A DNA stretch of 64,000 nucleotides from Vanilla planifolia (taxonomy: Eukaryota; Streptophyta; Magnoliopsida; Asparagales; Orchidaceae), in NCBI GenBank assembly GCA_023846275.1, contig CM043878.1:10795501-10859500 (forward strand), read 5' to 3'. The notes beneath the pieces were generated by a model, which saw nothing but the letters and a program-made list of their open reading frames with translations, was not told the DNA's origin and did no database searches. The translations under genes and the position numbers were made by a program. Position 1 is the first letter of the stretch, and each line of letters opens with the position of its first letter. This document shows positions 12,501-25,500 of the stretch, piece by piece.

Positions 12501-15500
12501 AAATACAAGTATCACTTACTCTAATTCAAGCATTTAACATATTATATATCATTTATATAAAATTAAAAATTCAAATTATTATAACTTTTTTACCTTATAA
12601 AATTTTGTTTTAAAATTTAAGAATATTTAATACTAGAGATTTATATTATATTGAACTTTCTATATTATTTTTTTCTTTCTGTTTGATTGTGCAAAACACT
12701 TTTATCATAAAAATTGTTTTATTTCTTGCTTTCTTTTGTTCATCCAAAACATCATTTCTTGATACTTCACTTTACATGCAATTTGACCAACTCTTTCTAA
12801 AATTTGAAAATACCAAGTGAATTTGGGTATCAATTTTGTAGCTTTACCAGACCAAAGCACCTCTTTTAGAACCCTTACCTTAAGAAAGACATTCATCTTC
12901 TTAAAATGCAATAATTTTTTATAATTTGCATCAAAATATTTCTTTTGTTTATTTTAAGTATTTTAAATTCTTTCTTTGACCAATCTCATATTTTCAATGA
13001 TTTTATCAACAAAATTTGCCAAAATTAATTGCCTTTTTCTTCTCTCAAATCATCACAAAAGATATTAAAATTTTCTTTTATACAAAATTTCATAAGAGCT
13101 ATTATAATATTAACTTGGTTGTTATTATTTTAAACAAATTCTAACAAAAAAAGACACTTGCAATAGCTTTTAATGTTTAATAGACATAATCTCAATAAAT
13201 CTTTTAAGATTTTAATAATTCTTTCAATTTATCTATCTATATGAGGATAAAAAGCTATAATAAATCTCAACTAGATACCAACTGATCTATGGACACTCTA
13301 AAAATATGACATTAACTTTGAATCCCTATAAAAAATAACAACTTTCAATATAGCATAAAGCCTTATGATTTAATACATGTAAATCTAATATGATATTAAC
13401 TTCGATTGCTGGAAAGTGTGCTTATTTAGCAAATCTATCAATAACTATGCACATAAAATCATGACCCAAGGCATCCTAAGCAATCTAATAAAAAAAATTA
13501 TAGCAATACAATCTCACTTTCATTTCAACCTAGCATACTAATTTCTTTGTTTCCATTCATGATAGATAGCATTTTAACAAGAATAATTTATGTACTCTAT
13601 GATAGATAACATACTTAAAATTGTAAGCTTTTAACAACACTAATTATAACAATTACTGATGTGTTGAAATACACACAATCTCAAAGTTACAACACATTAT
13701 TTTCATCTAGGTTAAAATTAGATACCCTTCCATCCCTAACTCTCTATATTAAATTTTATAATTTTTCATCTTTTAGTTAATCTATAATAGATCTAAACAA
13801 ATTATTCCTTATAAAGAGTTAGTATGATAATTCTATATTTCTTTACACTTTTCTTAATTGCAATTTATTAGTTTCAAAAGTGATTTACCTTTTTTTAGGT
13901 CGAGCCACAATTGCACAAACACTAGCCATTTTACTCAAGGCATCACCAACAACATTGGTTTTTTCTAGATGATAAATAATATTTAGATTATGATCTTTAA
14001 TGAACTCAAGCCACCTCATTTATCTCAAATTCAGCTTTTTCAAAGTAGATAATTGTAAAAACTTCACGTTTCACTAATATATAGATAATTTTACCAAATT
14101 TTCAAAGTAAACACAACCAATTGTAAAGCAAGAACCAAATAGTTTATTTCATATTGTGTTTCAAATTCAATCACCTTAATGGGAGAAAGACTACAATTCT
14201 TTTAGAAATACATCTAGATATTCACAAATCACTAATACATCCTCTAGCACTATTAACTTTCCATCAACAGTTACCAAAGATGGCAAAAAACATTTGTTAA
14301 CTTTTTGTAGCAATTTTGGTACCTTCATCACAAAAATAAGAGGTATTCTTCTCTCTTTTCCAAAGCAAATTATTTCTTCTCTATTTGGAGTCTTCAATTT
14401 ACCACTTATTTTTACACAACCTAGATATACCTAATGCTCATATAACTAATTAATGCCTAACATAATATCAAACTTTGATAAAGGGAATGTGAGTCATTCA
14501 ACAAAAATTTCTTATCAATATTCTTTATTTCTTCTTGAATAAATTCATTTGCTTTAACTTTACTCTCATCAAATAACTTATTTAAGAAAATTATTTATCT
14601 ATTTTAAATAAATAAGTAATGATACATCAAACAGATGACAAGATATGAATGAACAAAAGACTCCATAATTAAATAAGACAATAATTGATAACTATTGAAA
14701 AATGTACATTAGTAGAGTAAGAAGCATCTTAATGTGTGCTAACATTAACCTTTGATTAATTGCCTCTATTTGAAGATTGGTCTATACTCATACTTATTGA
14801 AATTATAGCTAGTGCATCACATTTATCTCTTCCATGACCTCCTTTGCTAGCATAATGATTGAAAATTTGAGATATGGAGGCTATCATTGACCATACCTAA
14901 GTAAAAAAACTTTGGCCATATAGCCAAATTTCTCAATACTAAAACATCTAATCTGTCCTCCTTATCTAAACCAACAAATTCATCAATGAAATTTCTCAAA
15001 ATTTGGTATTAAAATGTATTTTCAATGGACTTATATATGTGCAAGTATTCACATATAACTCTAGATGCATATAGAAAACAAATTATATGAACATCTCATA
15101 TCAAATTTATCACAAAACTCAACACAAACTCACTCTCTCAAAAACCAACGTCATCTAATTTAGTTTTTCTATAAATAGTAAAGCAAAATGAAATGTAATA
15201 AAAATAACTTATAAATAGTAAAGGAACAGTAAAAAATATAAATAATATCTAAAAATTACCCACAAAACCAAGTCATTAATACAAACATGCATGTTATGCT
15301 CATTGTATATATTTTATGCTTTTAATCTTATAGTATGTCTTTCATCATTTTTTATTTTTCTCACTTCTCATATCATCTTTTTACATTTTTTCAAAGCATA
15401 GAATATTGATTTTCTCAAATGATCCTTATCCTTACTTTATGAGAACCCATATCATCACACATCTAAATTTCAGCATATAAGCATCTCAAAACTGGCTAGC

Positions 15501-17596
15501 ACCCTCAATCGTATCATTTCTTCTTATTATTGTCCTATACAAAACACTAGCAATAGTAAAACTCATCACGACCTACACAAAGTAATAATGATAATTGAAA
15601 AAGAGGTTTTATGTCAATCTACTCATCAAGAACTTGTACTAAGTACTAGTGATAATAGTCTCATCTCATTATATTAAATAATTAAGAAATAATGTTATAA
15701 GAAAATCACATCATTTATTTCTCATCTCATATCATATTAGAAAATAAATCATTTGATTCTCATAGCTTAAACATTTGTATTTTTCTATTTCGTGTTTTTG
15801 TACTTATAATAATTAGAATTCAATATACAAATGCATAGGATTTATTTTATTTGCGAAATATCGCATGGTGTGAAAACAAATATTACATAAAACAATAATG
15901 CATATTCATCTAATACTATGTTATCATGCTCCATTTCAAAGGTATAATACAATAGCCTACTTAGATCATGATAACTATCTGATCTATCTAGGATGATTCC
16001 TCCCTAGTTTTCGTTTGTCTTTTGTTTTTTTGTACAAGCGAACAGTACATTTATCATAAATGTTTGTTTTTCAATGCATATTCCAACTTATTTATTTTGC
16101 TCAAAAATCTATTTTCTCCTTCATTTCTTCATTTCTCTCTTTTAACGTATGATATATTAACATAAGATATGCAAATCTTGAGTAAGAGATGCTACATTTG
16201 TTTTCTCTTTCTCTCATGTATTCACAATGTATAATACATTATGGTCGACCTACTATACATCAAACTGTGTACCAATCATCTTATACCCGACATATTGCAT
16301 GTCATATTCTGATATATTGTATGCAAGTCGTAGGACAAGGTGCTATAATTGCACACTTTTAATTCTTATTATCTTTCTAAAATGAAATCAACTTCAAGCT
16401 AAACAAGCACACAACACTCAAGAAATTAAATAAAAAAAAACACCCTCAAAACCATACCTTAAACTCTTCATATTACAGCTATTTCAAATATTTTCCAATG
16501 TCTACATTATTGATTTCCTCCTATTGCAACAACAAGATCTTCTTACTACAACAATTCTTAGTCTTCTTCATAAACTCCAACTACTACCTTAAATCCTCTT
16601 CTCCACTTTTATTCCTCTTCACTCTCTTTTTCTCATTTATTTGAGCTCTCAAATCCTTATCCCTTTTGATTGCTTAAAACTAATTACCCAAATATTATTC
16701 CTATAAATAAGAAATCTTTAATTATTATTTAATTTTGAAATTTCATATTAAATCTTAATGCTTTTAGTAAATTATAAACAACACACTAACAAATTTTTTA
16801 CAAAGAACTTTTTCTAAATATTTACACTTCTAAGAATTTTCAAATTATCTCTAAATATATGAAAAAAATAACCTAATCATAGACTTTTTTTCATTCAAGA
16901 TTTGTGACCTTTTTATGCATGTTCATCTACTATACCTTTAATAATTTTTTTCATGGTTGGTTAAAATTAATTTCATCGATTTTCTCAGACTAACTTTATG
17001 TGGACTTCTTTATCATACACATAATATGATGAATTTATGATAAACACATTACCTTTGTATCTATGATTCAAATTCCACTTGTTCTTAATGCAGATGACTA
17101 TCTCCATAATCATGTTTAACAATCCCTTTCTTGTCCTGCATCAACATGGGTTGACTTAGTAACTGAACTCCAAAAACCAAACCAATCTGAACCCACTATT
17201 ACTTTGAATCACTCTTCAAAAATAACACCCCAAGTAGATCATCTAAGCTGAAAAGATTGCTTGGCAACCATTTTGTTTGCACAGCTAAGTAAATTATTCA
17301 TGCAGATAACTGCGGATGGAGAAATATACCATAAAACTTGTTTCAAGTGCTCACATGGGGGCTGCACTCTAACCGCATCCTCCTACGCTGCGCTTGATGG
17401 CATCCTCTACTGTAAGCACCACTTTGCGCAGTTGTTCATGGAGAAGGGGAGCTACAACCACCTTAACAAGACCACACCCATAAAGAAGAAGGAAGAAGAA
17501 ATGGCAGCAGATTCTAGAATAGAGACGTCAGAGGGGGTTGGGGAAGAAGCAGAGAAAAAACAGGAAGGAGAAGAAGACACGAAAGAAGTATCTTAA
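9584..17596 (+). CDS. WLIM2-type LIM-domain protein, 5 exons, frameshift in exon 1
   Basis: Exons: 9584-9716, 9803-9902, 9996-10024, 10115-10204, 17306-17596, all with GT..AG borders and compatible phases. The product would be about 214 residues with two LIM zinc fingers (CKACGKT...YHKTCFKCSHC; CAVCGKTAYPLEK...YHKTCFKCSHGGC) and an acidic Glu/Lys-rich tail. The linker RTPSK...MFSGTQDKC is typical of WLIM2 actin-bundling proteins, which crosslink F-actin and can also be nuclear. One fault: after Lys15-Thr16 the frame shifts at about 9632. Cys13-to-His spacing in LIM1 needs 17 residues, as in LIM2, and this fits only if two bases are missing, plausibly one CA of a short CA repeat. As read, translation from the ATG is out of frame before LIM1 is complete. 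This is either a recent pseudogenising mutation or a sequence error; all downstream exons look intact. Confidence 0.85.
10205..17305 (+). other. Intron 4 of the LIM gene (7.1 kb)
   Basis: Begins GTTTGC and ends TTCATGCAG, splitting the second LIM finger between PLEK and ITADGE. It holds an unidentified GC-richer patch (10,390-10,600) and then the decayed gypsy element. The remainder (16.5-17.3 kb) is AT-rich without recognisable content. Confidence 0.8.
11060..16460 (-). mobile_element. Degenerate Ty3/gypsy (chromovirus-like) retrotransposon with diverged LTRs
   Basis: Reading the minus strand, gypsy fragments appear in the right order despite many stops: a zinc-knuckle-like piece near 14.9 kb (..GYMAK..), VICEYLDVFLKEL at 14.2 kb (the stretch before reverse transcriptase), RNase H end MRWLEFIKDHNLNIIYH at 14.05 kb, integrase DFMCIVIDRFAK at 13.45 kb and IERIIKILKDLLRLC at 13.2 kb, then VFLKVRVLKEVLW...FQILERVG (pre-chromodomain) at 12.8 kb. 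Most of the reverse transcriptase is missing. Flanking blocks at about 11.06-12.3 kb and 15.03-16.2 kb resemble each other over more than 1 kb (for example TCATCTCATATCATAT and ACAAAACTCA), so I read them as old LTRs. Boundaries are approximate. The element lies antisense to the LIM gene. Confidence 0.7.
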
Positions 17597-19506
17597 AGGC
17601 CTTGTGAATTACAATTTCTGTTTCTTTTGTTTTTTTTTACCAACAAGAGCTTCAACATGTTATTACTTTAACTTGCTGCATCATTGATGTGTGGTACCGT
17701 GTTTTAAAGGACAAAAGGATTTGCTTAATTGAATATTTCTTTTGGGGTTCTCTTCTATTGTGAAGGCTAAGCAACAAATAGGACAGGAAAGGTGATGCAG
17801 ATATAAAAGGCTTGTTCACTATTTAAGCAGTCAATTACTTTACACTTAATCCTAAGTAATCAAACTAAACTATTTTAAACGACTATATAGTTGATGAGAT
17901 TTGAAGGAAGTATTTTAGTTTCATTTCTTTTTTTTATTTCTCAACTCTAATAAGCAAAGAATATTTTGTGACTTATTATTTTTTTGGATCTATATGATTT
18001 CTAATTTAAAATACACAGATTGATATTCAAATGAAAATATGCTTCATTTGATCAACTTTATGCTTCTTGAGAGAAGGCTATGGCAAGGACTTATGAAGGT
18101 TTCTAACCAGACCAGACGATGAGCTCATTGGTTTTTGCCTATCATCCTAATATTTCTCATCCTGAACAGAAATTTAACAAAGAATAAGAATTGCATGAAT
18201 TCTACTTTCACATTCAGTTTAAGTGAATAATTAAAAGAGATTTAGCATTAATTAGTTTATATATCCAACTCTACTTTGTCTTATTTGGTAGTTGAAACAT
18301 GTTAAATTGAATTAAAAAAATGCAAATAGTGAAAGACAGATGGAAGAGTAGAGTGAGAACGAGTGCAAAGGCTTTCTACAAAGTCTAATCAACCTATCAA
18401 ACACATTGATTTATACTAAAAAAAATCTTTTCACCCTTCTTAACAGTAAGAGAATTTCATGTACTTATAAAAGCGAAAAAAAAAGACTTCAGAACTTAAA
18501 CTAATGCTGTTTAGAATTTGATTGACAGACTACAAAAACAGAACATTTTCTAGCAAGAAATAAAAGGGATTGAAGACATCAGTATGATAAAGAAATTGAA
18601 AATTAAAAAGATGTATGTTCTCGGCAATATGTAACATTAATTTTGTCCTTCAGAAAAAAAATGCTAACTCGATTGACCCAGAGATGAATCAGACTTGAGT
18701 CAGCGAAGGCAAAATCAAGGAGGTAATACAAACAGTAAAAAGCATAAAAAGGTTTCTTCCCAGAATAGAGTAAGTTTATAAAACCTAAACGAGCTTTTAT
18801 TTGATGTGCATACCTGATTTCTCACTTGTAAAGATTTTCCAGCAATCTGAGGAACCTCAGCACAAAGCAATGCTTTCCTGGATCATCTCAACAGATAAAC
18901 ACAAGAATTACGTTTCTTCAGCAATCTGAGATGGCCAAATCCGTGCATCTTGACTGATTGAAGGCATAATCAAAGGTCATGAGCCAAATGAAGTAGAAAT
19001 GAAAAGAATATAGATCCTTAACTAATGAACAATAAACTACTTTGCATTAGCCACCACGCAGCCAAATCATGCACAGAATTTTTCTGTAAGCTACAATGTT
19101 GATAGAAACTTAAAAGAACTATACATATAAATCAATTGCAAACAAAAATAACACAACAATGTAGAAGCTCACAGAGCTGATATGATTACAAATGATATTT
19201 ATCTCTGTAGCCGATCACATAACAAGAACTCCATCACCGTAAAATACCAAAGACAAGACAATAACAGCACAGGCCTGTTTGATCCCAATTTGTCCATTAA
19301 AATTAAACAAGAAAAAAAATTGATGCCGACATACTCCGCTCTCAACTGGCAGACCCAGAAATTTTTAACTCACCTTCATCCAAATTCGTTCATTAGGAGA
19401 TAAATATCCGGATGGACACTTTCATAACCTATAAACTGAAAGAATCACAAATGGATTACCAAAAAGATATAAGAATAGAACACGAATTTCACCCTATTTC
19501 CAGTAC
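17597..19506. other. Convergent intergenic region, LIM and G-alpha 3' ends
   Basis: Contains the LIM 3' UTR (about 17.6-17.8 kb, T-rich) on the plus strand and the probable G-alpha 3' UTR on the minus strand just below 19,507. Between them is AT-rich sequence with no coding or transposon signal that I can recognise. Confidence 0.6.
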
Positions 19507-22500
19507 TCATAGCAAGCCAGCCTCGATGAGGTTTCTCCTCCTCAAGGTCTCATCAACTAGCTTGAAAGTTTTTTTTACAAGCTTCTGATCCAACGCAGTT
19601 GTCCTGTATATTTTAAACACACGATCAACACGATCTGGTTTTGTGCTTTGGAAGTAGAGTTCCTCAAACTTCTTTTTTACAAACCTATAGAAACAGAGGA
19701 TTGCATATAATACCGTTTAAAGGCATAGAACAAAAGGCTATAATCATTTGTAAAAAATTAAGCACCTAATACAGAATTTAACTAGATCATAAATAACGTT
19801 ACGTGGTTTCTAAAGCATTGGAAATGGCACTAAGCAGACAACCTGCTCAATGCATTGATCCTATAGTTTTGAATCAGTTTATACAGAATTAACAATGATA
19901 TTAACATTTATTGAGAAAAAAGATTATTAAACTTCAAAAAGCCTCAGTAACATGTAATAATTATGCGATGTAAATTTTAGAACCGATGTAAATTTTACGT
20001 GCGTACATAAGAAAGAAGTACAGTGTGGAATGCCTTAAACGATTGCAAAAGTTGCTTGGGTCCTTACTTTCTTAGTAAAAAATTGGGAGGCCAAAAACAT
20101 CAACAAGATGATAGGGTGATAAGTGACTGTTTGATTTATTTTTGAATTATTTGGTTGAATGTGTGTGTATATGTATGGGACGAGTGCTAAAAGCACGAGT
20201 TGCTGAAAAGCATAACACTAGGTGTGCTAGGGGCCATGCAGATAAAGACAAGCATCAGGCAAGTTCCAGCTCACCTCAATTGCTAATGTTGACCACAAAT
20301 GGTATTATCTGTTGTTTTCTAAGGGGTCTAGGGTTTCACCTAAGTGCCTCAGGATATTGCCAGATCATCTCAGCTGATTGAGCGAATGATGAGACACTTG
20401 TCTTCTCCTCAAAGATGTTTGAGCCAAACCACTATGAACAGTTACGCCAAAGCACCTCAGGCAGTCCAACTAGGTGAAATTAAAACGTTGCCTTGACCTT
20501 CAACCTTGTAACTTAAAGAAGCTTTCGAGGGCTCTAGTGAAGAAAGATTTTAGTAATGCAAACTTGACGAACTTCTTGTGTGTTATACCCATGAAAATGG
20601 GCTTTCCACCTTTTTGAGTCCAATCCTCACTACAGGGATACAAGGTCTAGTTCTGTTGGTGAGTAGCAACAAAAGCAACCAGTTTTCTCGATGATCTTCA
20701 ACACGCTTTACCACTATCTCCGATCTTTCCCTTAGCATGGATGAATCCGTATACCCCATTATAACCTCAATTCCACAAAATCTAAAATCACAATTCCATG
20801 TTTTCACAGTATTTTGATCTTTGAGTCTAGTTACGGTTTCTAGCAAGTTTACACTAGTTTTTTTTTTCCAATTGAATGTAAACCTGTGTGTTTTCCCACA
20901 ACATAAAATCTGCAAATCTTCTAGAACCTCTGTCTTTCACCCTATTACACCAACAAACCACATCCAAAGTATATGAAACTTAGGGTATAATATTTTGGGT
21001 GGTTATTATGGCTTCCATGTTCAGGGTTTCTTGAGATCAGGACACTAAAAGTAACCTTTCCTTTCCTTACTCAAATCAGCCTACCCAAAATAAAGGGTTT
21101 TTGCATAACCTTGCTGTTTGATGTCATAGTTACCATAAAACCACCTCAAACAACCATAAAATTTCATGATTGTAAAATCTCTTGCAGGTCAACAACGTTT
21201 GTGTTTGATGCCCCTCTAAGACTCCCCCTCCACATGTCACAAAAAATATCCCTTGCACTGAGTTTATGATTTCAGTATTTCCAAATTTTTTGTTTAGGTT
21301 TCGTATACTTCTTTGTGCTTTCACTTGATGTTACCACCACCAACACGGAAGATATAATTCATCCTTCAGAACTTCGTCAACCTTTTTAAACATCTTTAAT
21401 TATCTTGAAGCATGAGTTTTAAATTTGTCTTTAGATTCAATCTTGAGTTCATGCCAACTCAGAGCCCATATTGTTGTCATTATCTTGCTAAAAGTGCCCC
21501 ATACCCTTGCTTAAATATAACCTATAGGAATCGACAAATGTTTTGTACTAGCAATGTGCTAGATAGTTCGAATTTATGATGAGGGATGACAGACTAATTA
21601 CACAGCAACATGAAACATGAGATGTGCATCCATAGGCTTTGGAGGCTTCTTGTAGAGTAGTACCAAGTACAATGGTGAGAGAGGGCTGGGGTGCACTACA
21701 ACACCTGCTTATCGATTCAACAATTTCTAAAGGATGAGTAGTTTTGAGAAAAGGGAATTTGACATGGTGTCATCTGAGACACTATCACTTGCCGACCACA
21801 AAGGCATATGGCCATGTAAGTGTTATGACATTTTTTCCATATGTGCTTTTGTATTATTAAGTTGAATGTGTTTACAAATGTACATAATGTTGTATTCAAA
21901 TTTGTATTTTATTGCAATTTACAAGAGTACGTGTGCTAAGGATCATCGGATAAAGACCAGCATTGTGTTTTTGTAATAGATTTGGATGTGTCAGGCTTGT
22001 GCCAGCTCATCTCAATAGCAATTATCATTATCTAGAGTTTCCCAAAACTTTTAGTATTTCAATTATGTTGCCTCGAATAATTCTTAGATCGTCTCCAACA
22101 ATTTGTGCGGTGATATGACAGCTATGTCATCCCCACGAGTATTTGGATAAGTTAAACTAGTAGTGGTTAGCCTAAATCATCTCAAACAATTAGGATAACT
22201 TGACCCAAGGAAAATCCCGAATTTGCCCCCACACTTCAAACTTTTAACTTGTATAAAAAGCCTTTTTAAGGTTCCATTACTAGAAGTTTTAAATTATGAA
22301 AATTGGAGCATCTTGTGAGCTTAAACCCATAAAAATAGAGGTTTCTACCTTTGTGTGTACATCCAAGGGACTTTATGGTGGATTTGAGCCTGGAGCAAGG
22401 CCTTCTAGAATCCATCTTCACCAATGTCAAGATGCAAGGCCCATCTCTGGAGGCAAGTAGTAATAAAAGTTACCAAATTATCACGCCCACTTTTCCTCCA

Positions 22501-25500
22501 TTGCCATCTTCAAGATTCCCCTTGGATTAAGTTGCATACTTCACCGTTGTAACCGCAATTCTACAAAATCTAAAATAAAAGACTATGTTGTTTTTGTTGT
22601 CATTTGATCTCTTTTGAATTTAACAAGATTTTATTAGTTCATTTTTCCATTGGCATGTAAACCCCAAAATTTCTCTTCGGAGTCAAATCTACAAGTCTAC
22701 AAGACACTTTATAATTCATTCTTTTGTCTCACCAAATGACCTACAAATTTCATAAAACTTTAAGGATAAGTTATGTCATTCTTAACAATTTTAACATTCA
22801 AAATTTGCTGAGATTAAGACTTTGATTATAATATCCTACTCTCACTATGACGAGCCATTGTTCCCTTGAGTCATCTCATCCTGATACAAGTGAATTGTCA
22901 TTCTCAAAAAGGTCATTGATATCTTAAGACCATGACATCTCTTATAAATATTAAAATCATCTCCACAATAACCAATTTAGAGCAATTCATCATTGCACCC
23001 CTCCACCAAGAAACTTCCAAGAGCCACAGCTTGTTCGGTGATTTCTATCTTGAGACATCACTTGATGTTTACTCCCTACTTCTCAAGTCTTAAGTGTACT
23101 AACCAGCTTACACTTTATCTTCAAATCACATTAAACTAGTAGAAGGTCAGCTCTAATACCAAATGTGACATCTTGATCTCACTATATCGAGATATTACCC
23201 CCTTGGGTTGTCTCATCCCAACCAAAATGAGTTTTCTCCTTCTCAAAAAAGTCATCGACATCTTAAGATCATGATATCTTATATAAACACTAAAATCACT
23301 CCCTCGAGAGCTAATTCGAGATGATTCATCCTTATGCCTCTCTACTTGGAAGCATGCTAGAAGCCAATCCTTATCCAATGATTCTTCTCTCGAGATATCA
23401 CCTAATATTTACTCCCCTCCCTTTTCAATCTTGAATGTCATAATGATTTTCTTTTGCTTACCCCAATCCAATATCCAAAAAGTTTGTGATTTTAGTGCAA
23501 CCTTGCTTTAAGATTCACCCTCCAGTGTCACAAAGCATTCCCTTTTCCATTACCAATTAGTTGTTTCAGCATTTCCAAATCATTCTCACATCTTCATTGG
23601 TGTCTTTAATCATTTTGTACCCTCATATTTTTTTTTAGGTTTACTCTTGATTTCATGCCAAATCTCGTCATACATCTTCGCTACCTGGATTGTTTCAACA
23701 AATTAGCTTAATTTTTCCCATTGACCATGTCCTTAGCATTCCTTTAAGTTATCCTCGAGTGAATAGCAATACCTCTTTGCTATTTTATCCCACATCACCC
23801 TCCCCTTTATACTTTAATGTTGTTGCAGCTCATTACAAGTGCAAAGTTAGTTATGTTAACTTGGAAGCATTGACATCTTTTAGTATTAATTTGAAACCCA
23901 CCTTGATCAATCAGAAGAACAACACTAAGAAACTATACACATATCATGAAGGTTTTTAAGGTAAAAGAAGGAAAATCAAGAATCTTAAGATGTATCAAAG
24001 AAGTCTTAAGAGGTTTAGAAGAAGATACTTAAAGAAGGATAAGCACTTGAAGAGCCAAAGAAAGACCCTTCTAATAAGAGGTTTTAGCCCTCAAGAAAGT
24101 CAAGTTAAGATCTCTCAAGAGGAAAGCCACACTAACAAGCAAATCCAACAAAACATGAGAACATTAAGCAACGAGAAAGGAAGAGAGGATTTCAAGGACA
24201 ATTTTAAGCCTCAACAAACACCTTTAATACCAAAAGACCACTACTCCTTACATCTCAAGAAGAGTGATAAAAGAAAATGGAAAATACAGGATGATAACAT
24301 TGCTCAAATCGAGGTAATTCATTACCTTAAGCATAAAGTAAAGCTAAGAACAATGCCTCAAGAATAATCTCGAAATTCCTCTAACATTCTAATAGCCTCA
24401 AGTGTAATACCTAAGAGCACATAAAGTCTTGCAAAAATTTAGGGTCCAAGATATGAAGAGCACAGCTATTGGAATTGGATCAGCTTATTTTCCTGTTGAA
24501 AAAATCAAGATCCATGCAATTGTAGGATTTCTATATTTCAGGTGATCTCGTAATCTCTTGGAATAGATATAAAAGCCCACTAGAATTCCAAGTAAAAAAA
24601 AAGAGAAGAAAGATTATTACAATCCCTATTGTTTTCAGCTTAGAATTCTGAAACCATTAACCATAAAAGAATAATAGTTCATCCCTTTGCATTGCTCTGT
24701 GACTAAGCTCATGTTCCTTTTTCATCTAGTCAACCCACACCATCAAAACCAAGAGATCCTACAACAAATTGAACCCTCTCAATGCCAAGATCAATATTGG
24801 ATGGATGAATCTAACACAATGACATTAAATTATAAAGAACAATTAATAGAAAATGTTGATAGACAAACAAAAACATCTATCTAATATCAATATTTAAAAA
24901 ATATTGAACCAAATAACCACTAAAACCTATTTTTATAACCCCAGTTCGTACTTGGTGTAATTATCTATCATGCATAAGAAGCCAACTTCGATTGGCTGAG
25001 ATAAAATGTACTAATGAGGTTTTGGAGAGCTTGTTCACAGCAGACCAGAGTTTATTAAATCTGACATTGATAAATAAACAACCAAAGTGGAGATCGATCC
25101 AGACAAATTGTTGAATACAATAGTCAATAAGAAGAAGAAACATTACTCGTAAGCATGTTCCACCTCTTGCTTTCCAGTTGCCATGGGCTCGTAATCTTTA
25201 AACCAGGTACATACATTTAACGGAACCTGCTCCAACACATCGTAACCCTATTTAAGACTTAAAGTTTAAGCATTAAAATGCCTTATGACTGCTAATAAAA
25301 TATTCACCTTTTGCACCTTCTTTTCGAATATATCGAACTTATTTAGAAACAACACAAACGATGTTTTCTGCCATAAAGAAAAATTACTTATAATAATCAT
25401 AAAACCATGAACCTTGAAATTAGTCGTCGTCACAGACCTCGAAGCAAGTTTGCTTGAGAACCCAGATAAATAATTCTTTTGTTTCCATCATCCTATTTTT

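Larger units (their letters stand above)
19685..25146 (-). other. G-alpha intron 12 (5.5 kb)
   Basis: Splits the codon for Glu326 (TAC GA|GTAATG ... TATAG|G TTT). Contents: a duplicated 1.4-kb-class unit with a nested small LTR element (listed separately) and the unidentified open stretches around 23.7-24.9 kb. Confidence 0.85.

Noticed and set aside
14995-15025. TTTGGTATTAAAATG as a primer-binding site for the gypsy element
   Set aside because: It lies on the plus strand while the coding remnants run on the minus strand, and it has several mismatches to tRNA-Met; judged coincidental.
23690-24884. Possible endogenous virus or retroelement in G-alpha intron 12
   Set aside because: A TATA-like site and Lys/Gln-rich frames hinted at it, but I found no reverse transcriptase, coat or movement-protein motif and no clear boundaries, so no viral call is made.
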